Assembly: GCA_964036295.1 (NCBI GenBank)
Contig: OZ038465.1
Coordinates: 9,183,667-9,247,666, forward strand
DNA: 64,000 nt
DNA from: Plumapathes pennacea
Taxonomy: Eukaryota > Cnidaria > Anthozoa > Antipatharia > Myriopathidae
Reading direction: 5' to 3'
How positions within the stretch are numbered: the stretch's first letter is position 1; every line of letters starts with the position of its first letter. Shown one piece after another: positions 40,001-47,228 of this stretch. The notes beneath the pieces are model-generated. The model was given only the letters and a program-made list of their open reading frames with translations, made no database searches and had not been told where the DNA came from. Position numbers and translations under genes: made by a program.

Positions 40001-43000
40001 CATAAACTGCTTTCTTCTCCAGTTAGACTATAAATTAGGTACAAATGCGTCGTGTGTTGTTAGTCTGTGGGTCCGTTTTCAGGTTGTATATTTAGCGCTA
40101 TTTTCCCATATATAGTTTCCTTATTTTCCATTTGGGGATTTTGTCTCAGTTTCTCGCTGATTGGATTTACCCTTAAATAGTTAGTTTGGACCGGGATTTG
40201 AGCTCTCGCAGAAGCGACTTATGTACTTACCAACTGAGGACATGCAGTTAAAACTAAATCATAGCTAATATTTTGAAAAAATGAAATCTGAGCTACCAAC
40301 TTTCACATACTTTTATATTGAAGCTGTCCCTGTACCCGTCATCTATTCGGGGAATGCCGCATATACATCTGTAGTTATAGTATGTATTCCATATATGGAT
40401 CAACCGGACGAGCAATTACCTGGCTCTGATGAGCAAATACATTGCCCCAACGAGCAAATACGCAACCTTGAATAATAATTAGCCGTAACTTTGCAACTGG
40501 ATAAACAGTGTTTGGATTATAGTTTAGACTTAGATTTAAGGTTGGGGTTAGGGTTAGGGTTAGAGTTAGGTTTAGGGTTAGGTTTAGGGTTAGGTTTAGG
40601 GTTATGGTCAGGGTTGGGCCGTAACCTAAGAATAAGCATAAGAAATAAGAAAGTTGTTTATGTTGGAGAGCAATGTTTACCTTAAAGTGTGAAATATGGA
40701 AATGTTTTTGTGGGAACTTTGGTTTTTCACTGGTTGGGAAATGTGATGTTTATATTCCGTGTAACTCCATATTTGCATTTGAACTCCATATTTGCGAAAC
40801 TAGTCACCAGGTCCCCCGGTCAGCCCACTTTCAGGACGCAGTTGCGTTCACACCTAAAGCGGACTAGTTTGGATCGATCTCGATAGACCTTAGACCACCT
40901 CCTAATACGAGCTGAGTTGGATCGATCTGAGATCGCTTATAGGAAACATCGATCGTTCACACCTGGCCCGTATACGCCTGGATCGATCTGAGATCGCTTT
41001 AACTGCCTAGTGTGAACGGGCCCTTATACTGGTGACGTCGCTATACAACCATGGTTTGTGTAAACCATTAATAATCTCCAAGCGGAAAATAGACCAGAAT
41101 CCCGCTTTCCGAGAACCCACTACAGGGCGAGGGGATGTCTGCGATTATTAAAAACTGGACCACGGATTCTAGGCTTTTGATTGGTTCCTTGGACATGGGT
41201 TATCAGCTCATATCCAATGGGTGAACAAATATGGTCAATGAACGCGTGAGCGACGAAGTAATGTGGAGAAAGTTTTTTCAGATTTCACAACCTGTTCAGA
41301 GTGGCTTGCAAGTCCCGGGTGAGACAAATTTACAAAAGTAATTAAAGAATGAGCAAAGAGGAAAAAATGCATGTCTCAGGCTTTTTTACACAACAGCAAA
41401 GGGAACAAGACGGCACCTTCGCTCAAGTCGATACGAGCAGCCATTGATCGATCGCTCCGGTTCGCCTCCGCAATGTAAACAGTTCCATCATCACCGACTC
41501 TGCTTTCACAGAAGCAAATATAGTTTTCTTCAATATTCCTTGCTGATGTTCAAGCATCTCCAGTTTCAGTTCTCGTTCAGCAATGCCAGTTGTCAGTTTC
41601 AAGCAGCATCACAAACGTCGCACATGGCGAGCAAAGAAAGCGATTCCCTCCGATGCGATATTTACAACTGTACCAACGTCCAAGTTTTCAATAATTTTGG
41701 TATATCACCTTTAAGATGTTTTTGTAAACTCCTTCTGAGGGTGTTTGTTCACTCGATTTCATTCATTCAGCTATCAGCCCGTTCGCAAAGACGTCATAGT
41801 TGCGGTAATTATGTGATCATTGTATTTTTGGAGCGGAAGTACTAGAGTCGTCCGGTCTTTTTTGCGTCAAATAAAATCATTTTGAAGAGTATTTTGTGGT
41901 CCAGTTTTTAATAAAAACAATTATTCTACTCGGGCTTGCCGAATATAGACTGATAAATAACCAACTCGGCGCGGCGCCTCGTTGGTATTTATCAATCCAT
42001 AGTCGGCGCGCCCTTGTAGGATAATTGTTAATTATTGTGTTTCTAGTATCTTTAATTTGGTTTTGATATAAAATTTAGCGCACTCTCGTTGTTTGTGTGG
42101 ATTTTTGGCTAATTCGTCGAAACAAATGAAACTGGCGAAGGCGGCTACTCACTGGGGCAGGTCACACATTTGTTGGTGATTTTGTTTATTTACAGCTTAA
42201 CCTTGTTTTGTATCTTTACGGTCATTGGTTATGCACTTTTTTGTTTAAGAAGAAAGCGCACCCTGTTCATTTCCCAAGTTATAAGCCGCTTCCCTCTCCA
42301 GTTAAACTAGAAATTAGTGCTTTAGAGTAGTTAGAAACAAATGTTTTGTGAGTTGTTAATCTATGGTAATATTCTGTTTTCAGTTTCAAAAGAACCCACT
42401 TCACCTGGCCGTCGAGAGTGGCCATCTCGAGGTGGTGAAGAAGGTGTTAGGTGCAGGAGCAGCCGTCAAGGTTACGGATTCGGTATGTAAAATATGCATG
42501 CATAGAACAGATGACTCTGTAGTGGTGTTGCAGTGGTGTTCATCGAATTCTCGTTGGCTAATTAATTCAATTCAAATCAAATTTTTTGTTTTGTTTTTTC
42601 CTCTGCCTGAAAGGTTCCACATATGAATAACGTTTTGATCGTGAGAAGTGCGAAAGACTGTGAAGAATTGCTGGCCCGTTTTCGGCAACAGTCTACCTTG
42701 GGACCCTTACCAGAGGTACCCTACAGTCTTTATATTCTAGGCCGTACGTCCGATGAGGTTATTAACATTCTAAGGGCATTACCACAAGATAAGAATCTCG
42801 AAGGACTTTTTGTCACAAATGTAATAGGAGAATTGTCATTGGATAAAGTATTTCATTGGAAATACCCAAGCATCACCAAGCTTACTTTTATTAACTGTGG
42901 TCTTCAGATACTACCAAAAGACATTGACAAACATTTTCCAAATGTCGAAGAACTTGTGTTGACAAATAACGACCTGAGAATAATTCCCGATAGTGTTGGT

Positions 43001-46000
43001 AATCTCAGCCGTCTTCAAGTGTTACGCATGAGTCGCAACGGTTTGAAAGTGTTGCCTGACACAATAGGAAAACTTAAGAACCTGAAGGAACTTTACTGTG
43101 TGCACAACAACCTAAAAACACTACCAGGCACCCTATCAAGACTATTCGACTCCCTGCTGCGACTTGACGTAAAGCATAACTCTATAAACAACCTTCCAAC
43201 AGCGATAACAATCCTTCTAAAGAGATTGCTAGCTTTCCACTGTGCCGACAACCCTCTGATTAAGGATCTCGGTAGTGAGAAGAAGAACGATATTATCACT
43301 TATCTTGAAGATCTGGGAAACGGAACAAATAACAAACTAGAAGTTAAGCTGGAAGTCGTCGGAGAAGAAGGAGTAGGAAAGACGACATTGGTACAAGCTC
43401 TTCGAACGAAGTGGGGTATCTTTAAGGGATCTGTCAAAAAAACTAATGGCATTGAAATTAATCAACTTCAAATTGAAGATGTCACATTTAAAGTGTTTGA
43501 TACAGCTGGAGATGCAGACTTTTTGGAAACACACCTTTTGTTTACAAGTCCCAACTGTCTGTACCTCCATGTTTATAACATTGCCACCATAGGAATTGAT
43601 GAACGAGGAGGCATCCAACTTGGGCGTCTTGAGATGTGGTTGAAATCCATTTTTGTGCAAGCTCCTGGTTCCAGAAATGTCATTGTTGGTACTCATGCAG
43701 ATAGTAGAAGCCACAGCAGGGAAATGAATGATGTAATAACCCATCAAATAGACAGTGTACTTGGAAAAGCACAGAAGGCGCACAGCGAACAATTTCAAAG
43801 CAACACTGTCGAGGATTGCTATCTTTGCCAAGGCTGTCCTGATGCTGAAACGTTGCCTTCCAGCATTAAAGAACAATCAGGTAAACCTTGCAGCAGCGAT
43901 ACAAATTTATCAGAAGGCAACATTCCTCATGTCGTGGGACGCCATGAAGTTAGTAGCGTCAAGAATTACCCTGCTTATTTTATTGATTATATTTTTGGCA
44001 ATCGCAGTATTCGGAAGTTAAAGAAGTTACTCGTGGACAAAGCCAGAAAGCTTTTGAATGACGTTCCTCGAACACCAAGGAATTGGATGGACGTGCTAGA
44101 AGTTTGGAGAGATACACAGGGACTTCCACTGTTGTGCAAAGAAGAAGCTCAACGCATTGCCGTGGATTGTGGCATCACAGAGCATTCCACACTCTGTCTG
44201 ATGCTAAGCTTCTTCACAAATAAGGGGTATATTGTCTACCATGATAAAGTGCCAGATATTATAGTCCTAGATCCACAATGGCTAGCAGACCAACTCTGCC
44301 GCCTAATATCATTCAAGCAGGATTGGATCCATGATGGACTTTTGAAACCGGAAGACCTCAAGAAAGCTTTTGAAGGCACCGATGACAGGTGGCAGCAGGA
44401 GGTCATTAAACTCTTTCGTCACTTCAGAATCTGTTTTCCGTTATGTGATGGTAGAGAACTTTTCCCTTGTAGGCTGCCACTTGGAATGCCTGGTCATTCA
44501 CTTTGGCCACCAATTCCTGACAAAGAAGACAGGCAAGTGTCATACATGTGCCAGTTCTCATTTGTGCCAAACTCGCTATTTCCTGAGATCGTGGTAGCAG
44601 TCAATGAGAATCCATACGTCGACAAATTTCCTGTGCCGCGCTTTTATCGTAACCGAGCCATTTACCAGACGCGAGAGAAGCACAATGGTTGTCAGAGTTG
44701 TAAAGACGTACCGTTACGGTCTTGTGGGAAGCGCCATCGCGTTCATCTTGAGCTTAGTTACCCAAAGAATGCTGTTTTTGTTACTGTAAGAGGGCCAAGA
44801 CCGTGTTGCATTGCTGACAGCATATGTGAGATGATCAAGACTCTTGCTGGTAAAAACACAAGCATGAAAATCGCTCCACTATGTCCAAAATGCTTCGTAG
44901 AAAATGTTGGTGATGTATCACGTCTCAAGATCACGTCTGCACATCCAACGGACCACATCGCATGCGAAATCGGACACCAAGTTGGTCAGCAAAGCGATGT
45001 ACTCAGAGGAGAGTTGAAAATCGATCTGAAGCCTTTCGAAAGTTGGGACCCCTGCGAAGATGACGATATCTGCCCTCGCCTCTTTGTGATGCTGCCTATT
45101 AACAAGGAAACACTTTCATTTTTAGAGTACACCCTTTTGAAGGACGGGTTCGCTGTTCACGTGCTCTGTGAACATCCTGATCAATACCACTTCCTTTCCA
45201 GCCCCGGTTTTCGCCTCCCAAAGCCTCAGAGGTTCGTGAGCATGTATGGTGGGAGGGCATATAAGCTCCTTGAACAAATGGTGAATAAAAAACTGTCAGC
45301 GACCGTTGCCGGCCCTGCTTCTGTTCAAAGTTTTTCAGGAGAGAATATTCAAGTTCTAAGACGTTTTCTGCGTTCCAGTGATGAAAAGTTTCCAGAAATG
45401 AAAGAGAAAGCACGAGTCGTCAGTCTTAAGAATCCAGCTAAAGGGGAAGCCTTGAAGAGAAGCTCGTTAAAGAAATTGCTGAACATCTCCAACGATGATG
45501 ACCAGGTCCCATTTCCAGGTCTCACTCCCGTACAGGTGAAGAATGAGATCCTGTGGCTGTGCCCAAAGCACGCGGAAGCCACTTCGCCGAAGGAAACTGC
45601 CCCGAACCAGGATTCTTTTCAGGCAAGTAACGCGGTTTTTGCCCAAAATGGTTGCTGATAATGTGTGTTATCGTGGGCACTTTCTTATAGGCGGATCTTT
45701 AGTGACGTCATGTTCACATTTTCTCACTATTGAGAGATTGAGCATCACTGCTTGTGGGGTCGCGAAACATTCTCAAGCTACAAACAAACCGTCCATAAAT
45801 CGAAAAAAAAATGTTATACTTAGTAATTAGTTGCCGAAAATTTGAAAGTTATATGCGTTGAATACGTTTTAAAAACCGACTGTTTGAAAACTGTGAAAAG
45901 ACAGTCGACTACTGAGTGGATCGATAGATCGATGTTTTGACATAAAATATCTGCTTTTATTTGAATCGGGTGCCGGAATGAATAACGATGGCTAGGACGG

Positions 46001-46960
46001 CACTGCACAGTAACTTATGGTTTATAGTCATAGTTTTGAACATCTTGTTTCCATAGTTCATTAATGTTTTAATGTATATTAAGACCTTTTTCATTTTGTC
46101 CATCAGGATTCCGAGGAATCACAGCCAAATAGGGCACAAGAGTATGCCCAAGGTAATACCCTCAACAACGACTGCCATTTGTTTTTTTCGTGGTAGAGAT
46201 ACTAGCCATTGATAATTTTTTAAAGAACTTGATTCTATTTTTAAACACTAGAAAGCATGTAATGATACTTGGTTCTCCTGTGGGAAACAGTACCATACGA
46301 TAGTTTTATTCAGAAAAGAATAAAGTCCACTGGCAAAAAGACACGATGAAAGGCCACTGACCAAACGGGGATAACTGCACCCTACTATCCGCTCAGTCCA
46401 CAATTTCCAGTTTTCTTACATTACCTTTATTTCCTTAGCTTGGCTGATGTTACTTAAATCTCTTCATTTTTTTTTTATTTATTTATTTTTTTTCAATCTG
46501 CTTTATTGCGTTTTGTTCTTTTTACTATATATTATAACTGCAGTTGCCCTGTACCTTTGCTTTGTAAGCGTACGAAATTGACACGGGATGAACAAAGTTT
46601 GGTATAGCAGTCTGTGGTTTCATATTGCTGTAATGTGATGGTTTGATTGTTTATGCATTGTTAGCCAAGGAAGACACCAGTGGCCAGGAATATTCGGATA
46701 ACAGGGTGGCATCCTATAAGGAACTTGACGGTTTGTCGTGGCAAATCAGTCCCTTTTGGGAATCCCTCGGGAGAAAGCTTGGTGTATCGCAAGGAATAAT
46801 AGATAACTTGACGTATAGTTTGATCTACCTTCAACCTCATGAAAAGGCATCCCAGTTGCTAAAGGCTTGGTATGATGATGGAGGAACGGACAGACAACTG
46901 GCACAAGCCCTCAAAAATATGGGACGGGAAGACCTTGCCGAACAGTATTGTGTTAAACAG
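3925..46960 (+). CDS. Multi-exon gene: 33 ankyrin repeats - LRR - Roc - COR - Death (5' end not found)
   Basis: Gene model joining 33 single-repeat ankyrin exons (99 nt each), the 3 kb LRR-Roc-COR exon, a 46-nt linker exon and a Death-domain exon. Every junction is phase-compatible: all ankyrin exons are phase 0-0, the ROCO exon is 0-0, the linker 0-1 and the Death exon 1-0. The product would exceed 2200 residues if all exons are used. By family knowledge, ROCO proteins couple a Roc GTPase to a COR dimerisation domain; ankyrin and leucine-rich repeats bind partners, and Death domains recruit other Death proteins, so a cytoplasmic sensor or scaffold in stress or immune signalling is inferred. 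No initiating exon or promoter was recognised in 1-3924, so the 5' end may lie outside the window. The 3' end is either the short exon at 47830-47877 or the protease exons further down. Transcript data are needed to prove the joins. Confidence 0.75.
5064..5162 (+). CDS. Ankyrin exon 2 of 33
   Basis: 99 nt, phase 0-0. Starts W-R-G-TPLH, EAARDG at 8-13, ends with the unique tail TDMDR. Donor gtacgtaag. Confidence 0.85.
6202..6300 (+). CDS. Ankyrin exon 3 of 33
   Basis: 99 nt, phase 0-0. Starts W-R-R-TPLH, EAARCG at 8-13. Has Lys in place of Glu in the HLEVV core (HLKVV), unlike all other copies. Ends NVMDR. Confidence 0.85.
7336..7434 (+). CDS. Ankyrin exon 4 of 33
   Basis: 99 nt after ttttcag. 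Starts F-S-G-TPLH with the canonical LAANGG at 8-13. The loop reads LGSGADV instead of LDAGADV; ends NVTNT. This exon defines the F-S-G/NVTNT class. Confidence 0.85.
8456..8554 (+). CDS. Ankyrin exon 5 of 33
   Basis: 99 nt. Starts L-R-R-TPLH, EAASGG, ends KVSYE. Donor is gtatgta rather than gtacgta, a change shared only with its block-duplicate exon 12. Confidence 0.85.
9594..9692 (+). CDS. Ankyrin exon 6 of 33
   Basis: 99 nt. Starts W-R-G-TPLH, EAASGG, ends KVSYE. Donor gtacgta. Confidence 0.85.
10734..10832 (+). CDS. Ankyrin exon 7 of 33
   Basis: 99 nt. Starts W-R-G-TPLH, EAARGG, ends NVMDR. The intron after it carries the MITE at 11511-11824. Confidence 0.85.
11511..11824. mobile_element. 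MITE with TA target duplication, copy 1 (314 bp)
   Basis: Inserted in an array intron that reads gcataagaaa in other units; here gca-TA-element-TA-agaaa. Terminal inverted repeats of about 18 bp (gagccgttttcggatga and, inverted, gagcggttttcggatgac). Interior carries several CCAAT-like tggtt/aaccaa repeats but no protein. TA duplication points to Tc1/mariner-type mobilisation. Confidence 0.88.
12195..12293 (+). CDS. Ankyrin exon 8 of 33
   Basis: 99 nt. Starts S-R-G-TPLH, EATRGG, AGADL (Leu for Val), ends KVMDS. First exon after MITE copy 1. Confidence 0.85.
13337..13435 (+). CDS. Ankyrin exon 9 of 33
   Basis: 99 nt. Starts W-R-R-TPLH, EAARCG, ends KVSYE. Confidence 0.85.
14477..14575 (+). 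CDS. Ankyrin exon 10 of 33
   Basis: 99 nt. Starts L-R-G and has SPLH where most copies have TPLH; EAASGG; ends NVMHR. Confidence 0.85.
15611..15709 (+). CDS. Ankyrin exon 11 of 33
   Basis: 99 nt. F-S-G class, like exon 4 but with SAANGG (Ser for Leu) and the ordinary LDAGADV loop; ends NVTNT. Lies 8275 bp after exon 4. Confidence 0.85.
16731..16829 (+). CDS. Ankyrin exon 12 of 33
   Basis: 99 nt. Same protein as exon 5 (L-R-R, EAASGG, KVSYE) with the same gtatgta donor; 8275 bp downstream of it. One silent difference (TCT for TCC). Confidence 0.85.
17868..17966 (+). CDS. Ankyrin exon 13 of 33
   Basis: 99 nt. W-R-G-TPLH, EAASGG, ends NVMDR. Differs from exon 7 (7134 bp upstream) only at the S/R residue at position 11. 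The intron before it is exon-6-like in its first half and exon-7-like in its second half. Confidence 0.85.
18645..18958. mobile_element. Same MITE, copy 2 (carried by block duplication)
   Basis: Also 314 bp, same insertion site within the unit, with near-identical interior, exactly 7134 bp downstream of copy 1. It was duplicated with the array block rather than inserted independently. Confidence 0.9.
19329..19427 (+). CDS. Ankyrin exon 14 of 33
   Basis: 99 nt. Matches exon 8 at +7134 bp, except it starts W-R-G rather than S-R-G; EATRGG, AGADL, ends KVMDS. First exon after MITE copy 2. Confidence 0.85.
20471..20569 (+). CDS. Ankyrin exon 15 of 33
   Basis: 99 nt. Matches exon 9 (+7134 bp) except for KLSYE in place of KVSYE at the end. 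Confidence 0.85.
21611..21709 (+). CDS. Ankyrin exon 16 of 33
   Basis: 99 nt. Same protein as exon 10 (+7134 bp): L-R-G, SPLH, EAASGG, NVMHR, with a silent difference (gctggt for gcaggt) shared with exon 17. Confidence 0.85.
22751..22849 (+). CDS. Ankyrin exon 17 of 33
   Basis: 99 nt. Identical in nucleotide sequence to exon 16, 1140 bp upstream. A very recent single-unit duplication or an assembly duplicate. Confidence 0.83.
23888..23986 (+). CDS. Ankyrin exon 18 of 33
   Basis: 99 nt. F-S-G class with SAANGG and NVTNT; same protein as exon 11. Confidence 0.85.
25027..25125 (+). CDS. Ankyrin exon 19 of 33
   Basis: 99 nt. Starts F-R-G-TPLH, SAANGG, ends NVTNT. Last of the first-class units before the N-I-R class begins. 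Confidence 0.85.
26167..26265 (+). CDS. Ankyrin exon 20 of 33 (TLLQ class)
   Basis: 99 nt, open. Starts N-I-R with TLLQ in place of TPLH, VAASRG at 8-13, AGVDV in place of AGADV, ends NVRDE. First of eight copies lacking the signature Pro and His of the ankyrin turn. Confidence 0.82.
27308..27406 (+). CDS. Ankyrin exon 21 of 33
   Basis: 99 nt. Starts N-S-Q with TLLH (Pro lost, His kept), LAARCG, AGVNV, ends NFRDE. Intermediate between the canonical and TLLQ classes. Confidence 0.83.
28448..28546 (+). CDS. Ankyrin exon 22 of 33 (TLLQ class)
   Basis: 99 nt. N-I-R-TLLQ, VAASRG, AGVDV, NVRDE; same protein as exon 20. Confidence 0.82.
29588..29686 (+). CDS. Ankyrin exon 23 of 33 (TLLQ class)
   Basis: 99 nt. 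Same sequence class as exon 22, 1140 bp downstream. Confidence 0.82.
30713..30811 (+). CDS. Ankyrin exon 24 of 33 (TLLQ class)
   Basis: 99 nt. As exon 22, but IAASRG (Ile for Val at position 8). The intron before it has a short deletion near 30063. Confidence 0.82.
31846..31944 (+). CDS. Ankyrin exon 25 of 33
   Basis: 99 nt. F-R-G-TPLH, SAANGG, NVTNT: a first-class exon, like exon 19, embedded among TLLQ units. Its flanking intron (from about 31165) is also of the first class, so it looks like a transposed or converted unit. Confidence 0.85.
32987..33085 (+). CDS. Ankyrin exon 26 of 33 (TLLQ class)
   Basis: 99 nt. N-I-R-TLLQ, VAASRG, AGVDV, NVRDE. Confidence 0.82.
34127..34225 (+). CDS. Ankyrin exon 27 of 33 (TLLQ class)
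   Basis: 99 nt. Same protein as exon 26; lies 5679 bp after exon 22 in the second block duplication. Confidence 0.82.
35268..35366 (+). CDS. Ankyrin exon 28 of 33 (TLLQ class)
   Basis: 99 nt. Same protein as exon 27; block partner of exon 23 (+5680 bp). Confidence 0.82.
36393..36491 (+). CDS. Ankyrin exon 29 of 33 (TLLQ class)
   Basis: 99 nt. Has IAASRG like exon 24, its block partner 5680 bp upstream. Confidence 0.82.
37518..37616 (+). CDS. Ankyrin exon 30 of 33
   Basis: 99 nt. N-I-R start but canonical TPL with Tyr for His (TPLY), LAASGG, AGADL, ends NVMDR. Combines the N-I-R front of the second class with a first-class tail. Confidence 0.84.
38642..38740 (+). CDS. Ankyrin exon 31 of 33
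   Basis: 99 nt. Same nucleotide sequence as exon 30, 1124 bp downstream. Confidence 0.84.
39649..39747 (+). CDS. Ankyrin exon 32 of 33
   Basis: 99 nt. The most consensus-like copy: D-K-R-TPLH, LAATGG, HLEVANKLLHAGADV, ends NFRDE. The upstream intron lost the G-rich segment (junction near 39575). Confidence 0.87.
40372..40621 (+). other. Foreign insert within an array unit, containing telomere-like repeats
   Basis: Replaces about 50 bp of the usual unit (between gccgcatata and gtaacctaagaataag). First part has three gagcaa motifs in 40400-40460; second part is telomere-like sequence. Confidence 0.75.
40539..40617 (+). repeat. Interstitial telomere-like TTAGGG/TTAGGT repeats
   Basis: About 13 hexamers: TTAGGG alternating with TTAGGT, with variants TTGGGG, TTAGAG and TTATGG. 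TTAGGG is the usual metazoan telomere repeat. Confidence 0.9.
40842..41026. mobile_element. MITE-like inverted-repeat element
   Basis: Begins gcgttcacacctaaagcg and ends ctagtgtgaacgggccc, an imperfect inverted repeat around cgttcacac. Interior holds three direct copies of a ggatcgatctgagatcgct-like motif (near 40870, 40919 and 40979). Confidence 0.55.
41909..42037. mobile_element. Near-perfect palindromic element (~130 bp)
   Basis: Left arm (aacaattattctact, tgataaataaccaactcggcgc) is the inverse of the right arm (gcgcctcgttggtatttatca, ataattgttaatta) with almost no loop. A related right-arm fragment is at about 51139-51210 (gcgcctcgttggttattt). Confidence 0.7.
42384..42482 (+). CDS. Ankyrin exon 33 of 33 (diverged, outside the array)
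   Basis: 99 nt after ctgttttcag, donor gtatgtaa. Starts F-Q-K-NPLH, LAVESG, HLEVVKKVLGAGAAV, ends KVTDS. The most diverged ankyrin exon. Its upstream intron (about 42060-42383) resembles array introns but carries the 3' intron motif only once, so it is probably close to the pre-expansion form. Splices in phase 0 to the ROCO exon 131 bp downstream. Confidence 0.88.
42614..45622 (+). CDS. LRR - Roc GTPase - COR exon (ROCO protein core)
   Basis: Single 3009-nt exon. The acceptor (tttcctctgcctgaaag) precedes GTT-CCA-CAT and the first Met at 42623, so it reads in phase 0 from ankyrin exon 33. Numbering from that Met: leucine-rich repeats at about 80-215 with repeated LxxLxLxxNxLxxLP patterns (LVLTNNDL, LRMSRNGL, LKTLP, LDVKHNSI); Roc GTPase at about 240-470 with P-loop GEEGVGKTT (248-256), DTAGD (293-297) and THAD (357-360), the G1, G3 and G4 motifs; COR from about 485, with VLDPQWL near 547-553. 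The tail (about 690-1000) has several Cys/His pairs (CQSC, LCPKC, LCPKH) that could bind metal. Roc-COR proteins are GTP-dependent dimeric switches. No kinase domain is present, unlike LRRK2; the layout is closer to MFHAS1-type ROCO proteins. The exon ends at CAG before gcaagt, a GC-AG donor; reading through instead gives a stop at 45656-45658. Confidence 0.93.
46107..46152 (+). CDS. 46-nt linker exon between COR and Death domain
   Basis: Flanked by tttgtccatcag and gtaatacc. Reads D-S-E-E-S-Q-P-N-R-A-Q-E-Y-A-Q in phase 0 and leaves one base (phase 1), which the next exon needs. Hydrophilic, with no domain; probably a flexible spacer. A segment of identical length and phase occurs at 56631-56676. 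Confidence 0.7.
46665..46960 (+). CDS. Death-domain exon
   Basis: 296-nt exon between atgcattgttag and gtgaat. With the carried base from the linker it encodes 99 residues, including a six-helix Death-domain pattern: WESLGRKLGVSQGIIDNL, then HEKASQLLKAWYDDGG, then LAQALKNMGREDLAEQY. The conserved Trp in helix 5 (LLKAW) and the G-R/D-A-E ending are typical. Death domains form homotypic assemblies with other Death proteins, so this is the likely output module of the receptor. The exon ends in phase 0 with V-K-Q. Confidence 0.9.
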
Positions 46961-47088
46961 GTGAATTTGATCATTATTAGTCATCGCGATTAGCAGGTTC
47001 AGCTATGTTAGCAAATCAATTGATAAAAGCAGCATAACGTACCACATTAGGGCCTGTTTACAAAGAGATAGGGTTACCCTGCACTAAA

Positions 47089-47185
47089 GGCTGGTTCACA
47101 CAAGTAAAGCAAACGCAAGCGCAAGAGAACTGACAAATTCTCATTCTCTTGCGCTTGCACTTGCTTTACCGTGTGAACCAGTTTT
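47089..47185. mobile_element. Short hairpin MITE
   Basis: Arms ctggttcacacaagtaaagc...gcaagcgcaagagaa and ttctcttgcgcttgc...gctttaccgtgtgaaccag are inverted copies of about 40 bp around a 15-base loop. Confidence 0.75.
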
Positions 47186-47228
47186 AAGGGTAACCCGGGT
47201 ACCCTGGTCAAAGTTGGCCCAGTTTTAC

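Larger units (their letters stand above)
2955..40785 (+). repeat. Tandem array of ~1.14 kb exon-plus-intron units (about 32 units)
   Basis: Near-identical direct repeats with period about 1117-1142 bp (longer where a MITE is inserted). Each unit carries, in order: a 99-nt ankyrin exon, a gtacgta-type donor, an AT-rich intron, a ghost acceptor (ttttcag followed by gttgtacattta) about 330 bp into the intron, a conserved block beginning near 'gttggagagcaatg', a G-rich tract, and the true acceptor. The array starts with a half unit (about 2955-3924) that has intron but no exon in front of it, and ends in truncated units (39590 has an internal deletion; 40783 is cut off). Two broad classes are visible: units 1-19 (acceptor region ttccgatttcag or tgttttcag, exons starting W/L/F) and units 20-31 (mostly exons starting N-I-R). 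Short ORFs appear in the introns on both strands in most units, but they follow from copy identity and are not called as genes. Confidence 0.95.
40786..42060. other. Non-array insert between truncated array end and last ankyrin exon
   Basis: The array unit is cut at about 40785 and array-like intron resumes near 42060. Contents: two inverted-repeat elements, and a 133-codon open frame (41444-41845, no ATG at its 5' end) without recognisable domain, not called as a gene. Confidence 0.6.

Noticed and set aside
2955-40785. CRISPR array or bacterial repeat locus
   Set aside because: Units are 1.1 kb, not 30-60 bp, and contain spliced eukaryotic exons.
2955-40785. Array as satellite DNA without gene function
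   Set aside because: Every unit retains an open 99-nt ankyrin exon with intact splice sites; neutral satellite copies would be expected to carry stops or frameshifts in some units.
41444-41845. 133-codon frame between the array and exon 33
   Set aside because: No ATG at its 5' end, no recognised domain, and it lies among inverted-repeat elements.
43093-45582. Minus-strand and shifted frames inside the ROCO exon
   Set aside because: Shadows of the LRR-Roc-COR coding sequence with no domain content.
42623-45658. ROCO frame as an intronless gene starting at the Met at 42623
   Set aside because: The frame runs upstream through GTT-CCA-CAT to a good acceptor and matches the phase of ankyrin exon 33; the downstream donor also joins to linker and Death exons. 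An internal start for a shorter isoform is still possible.
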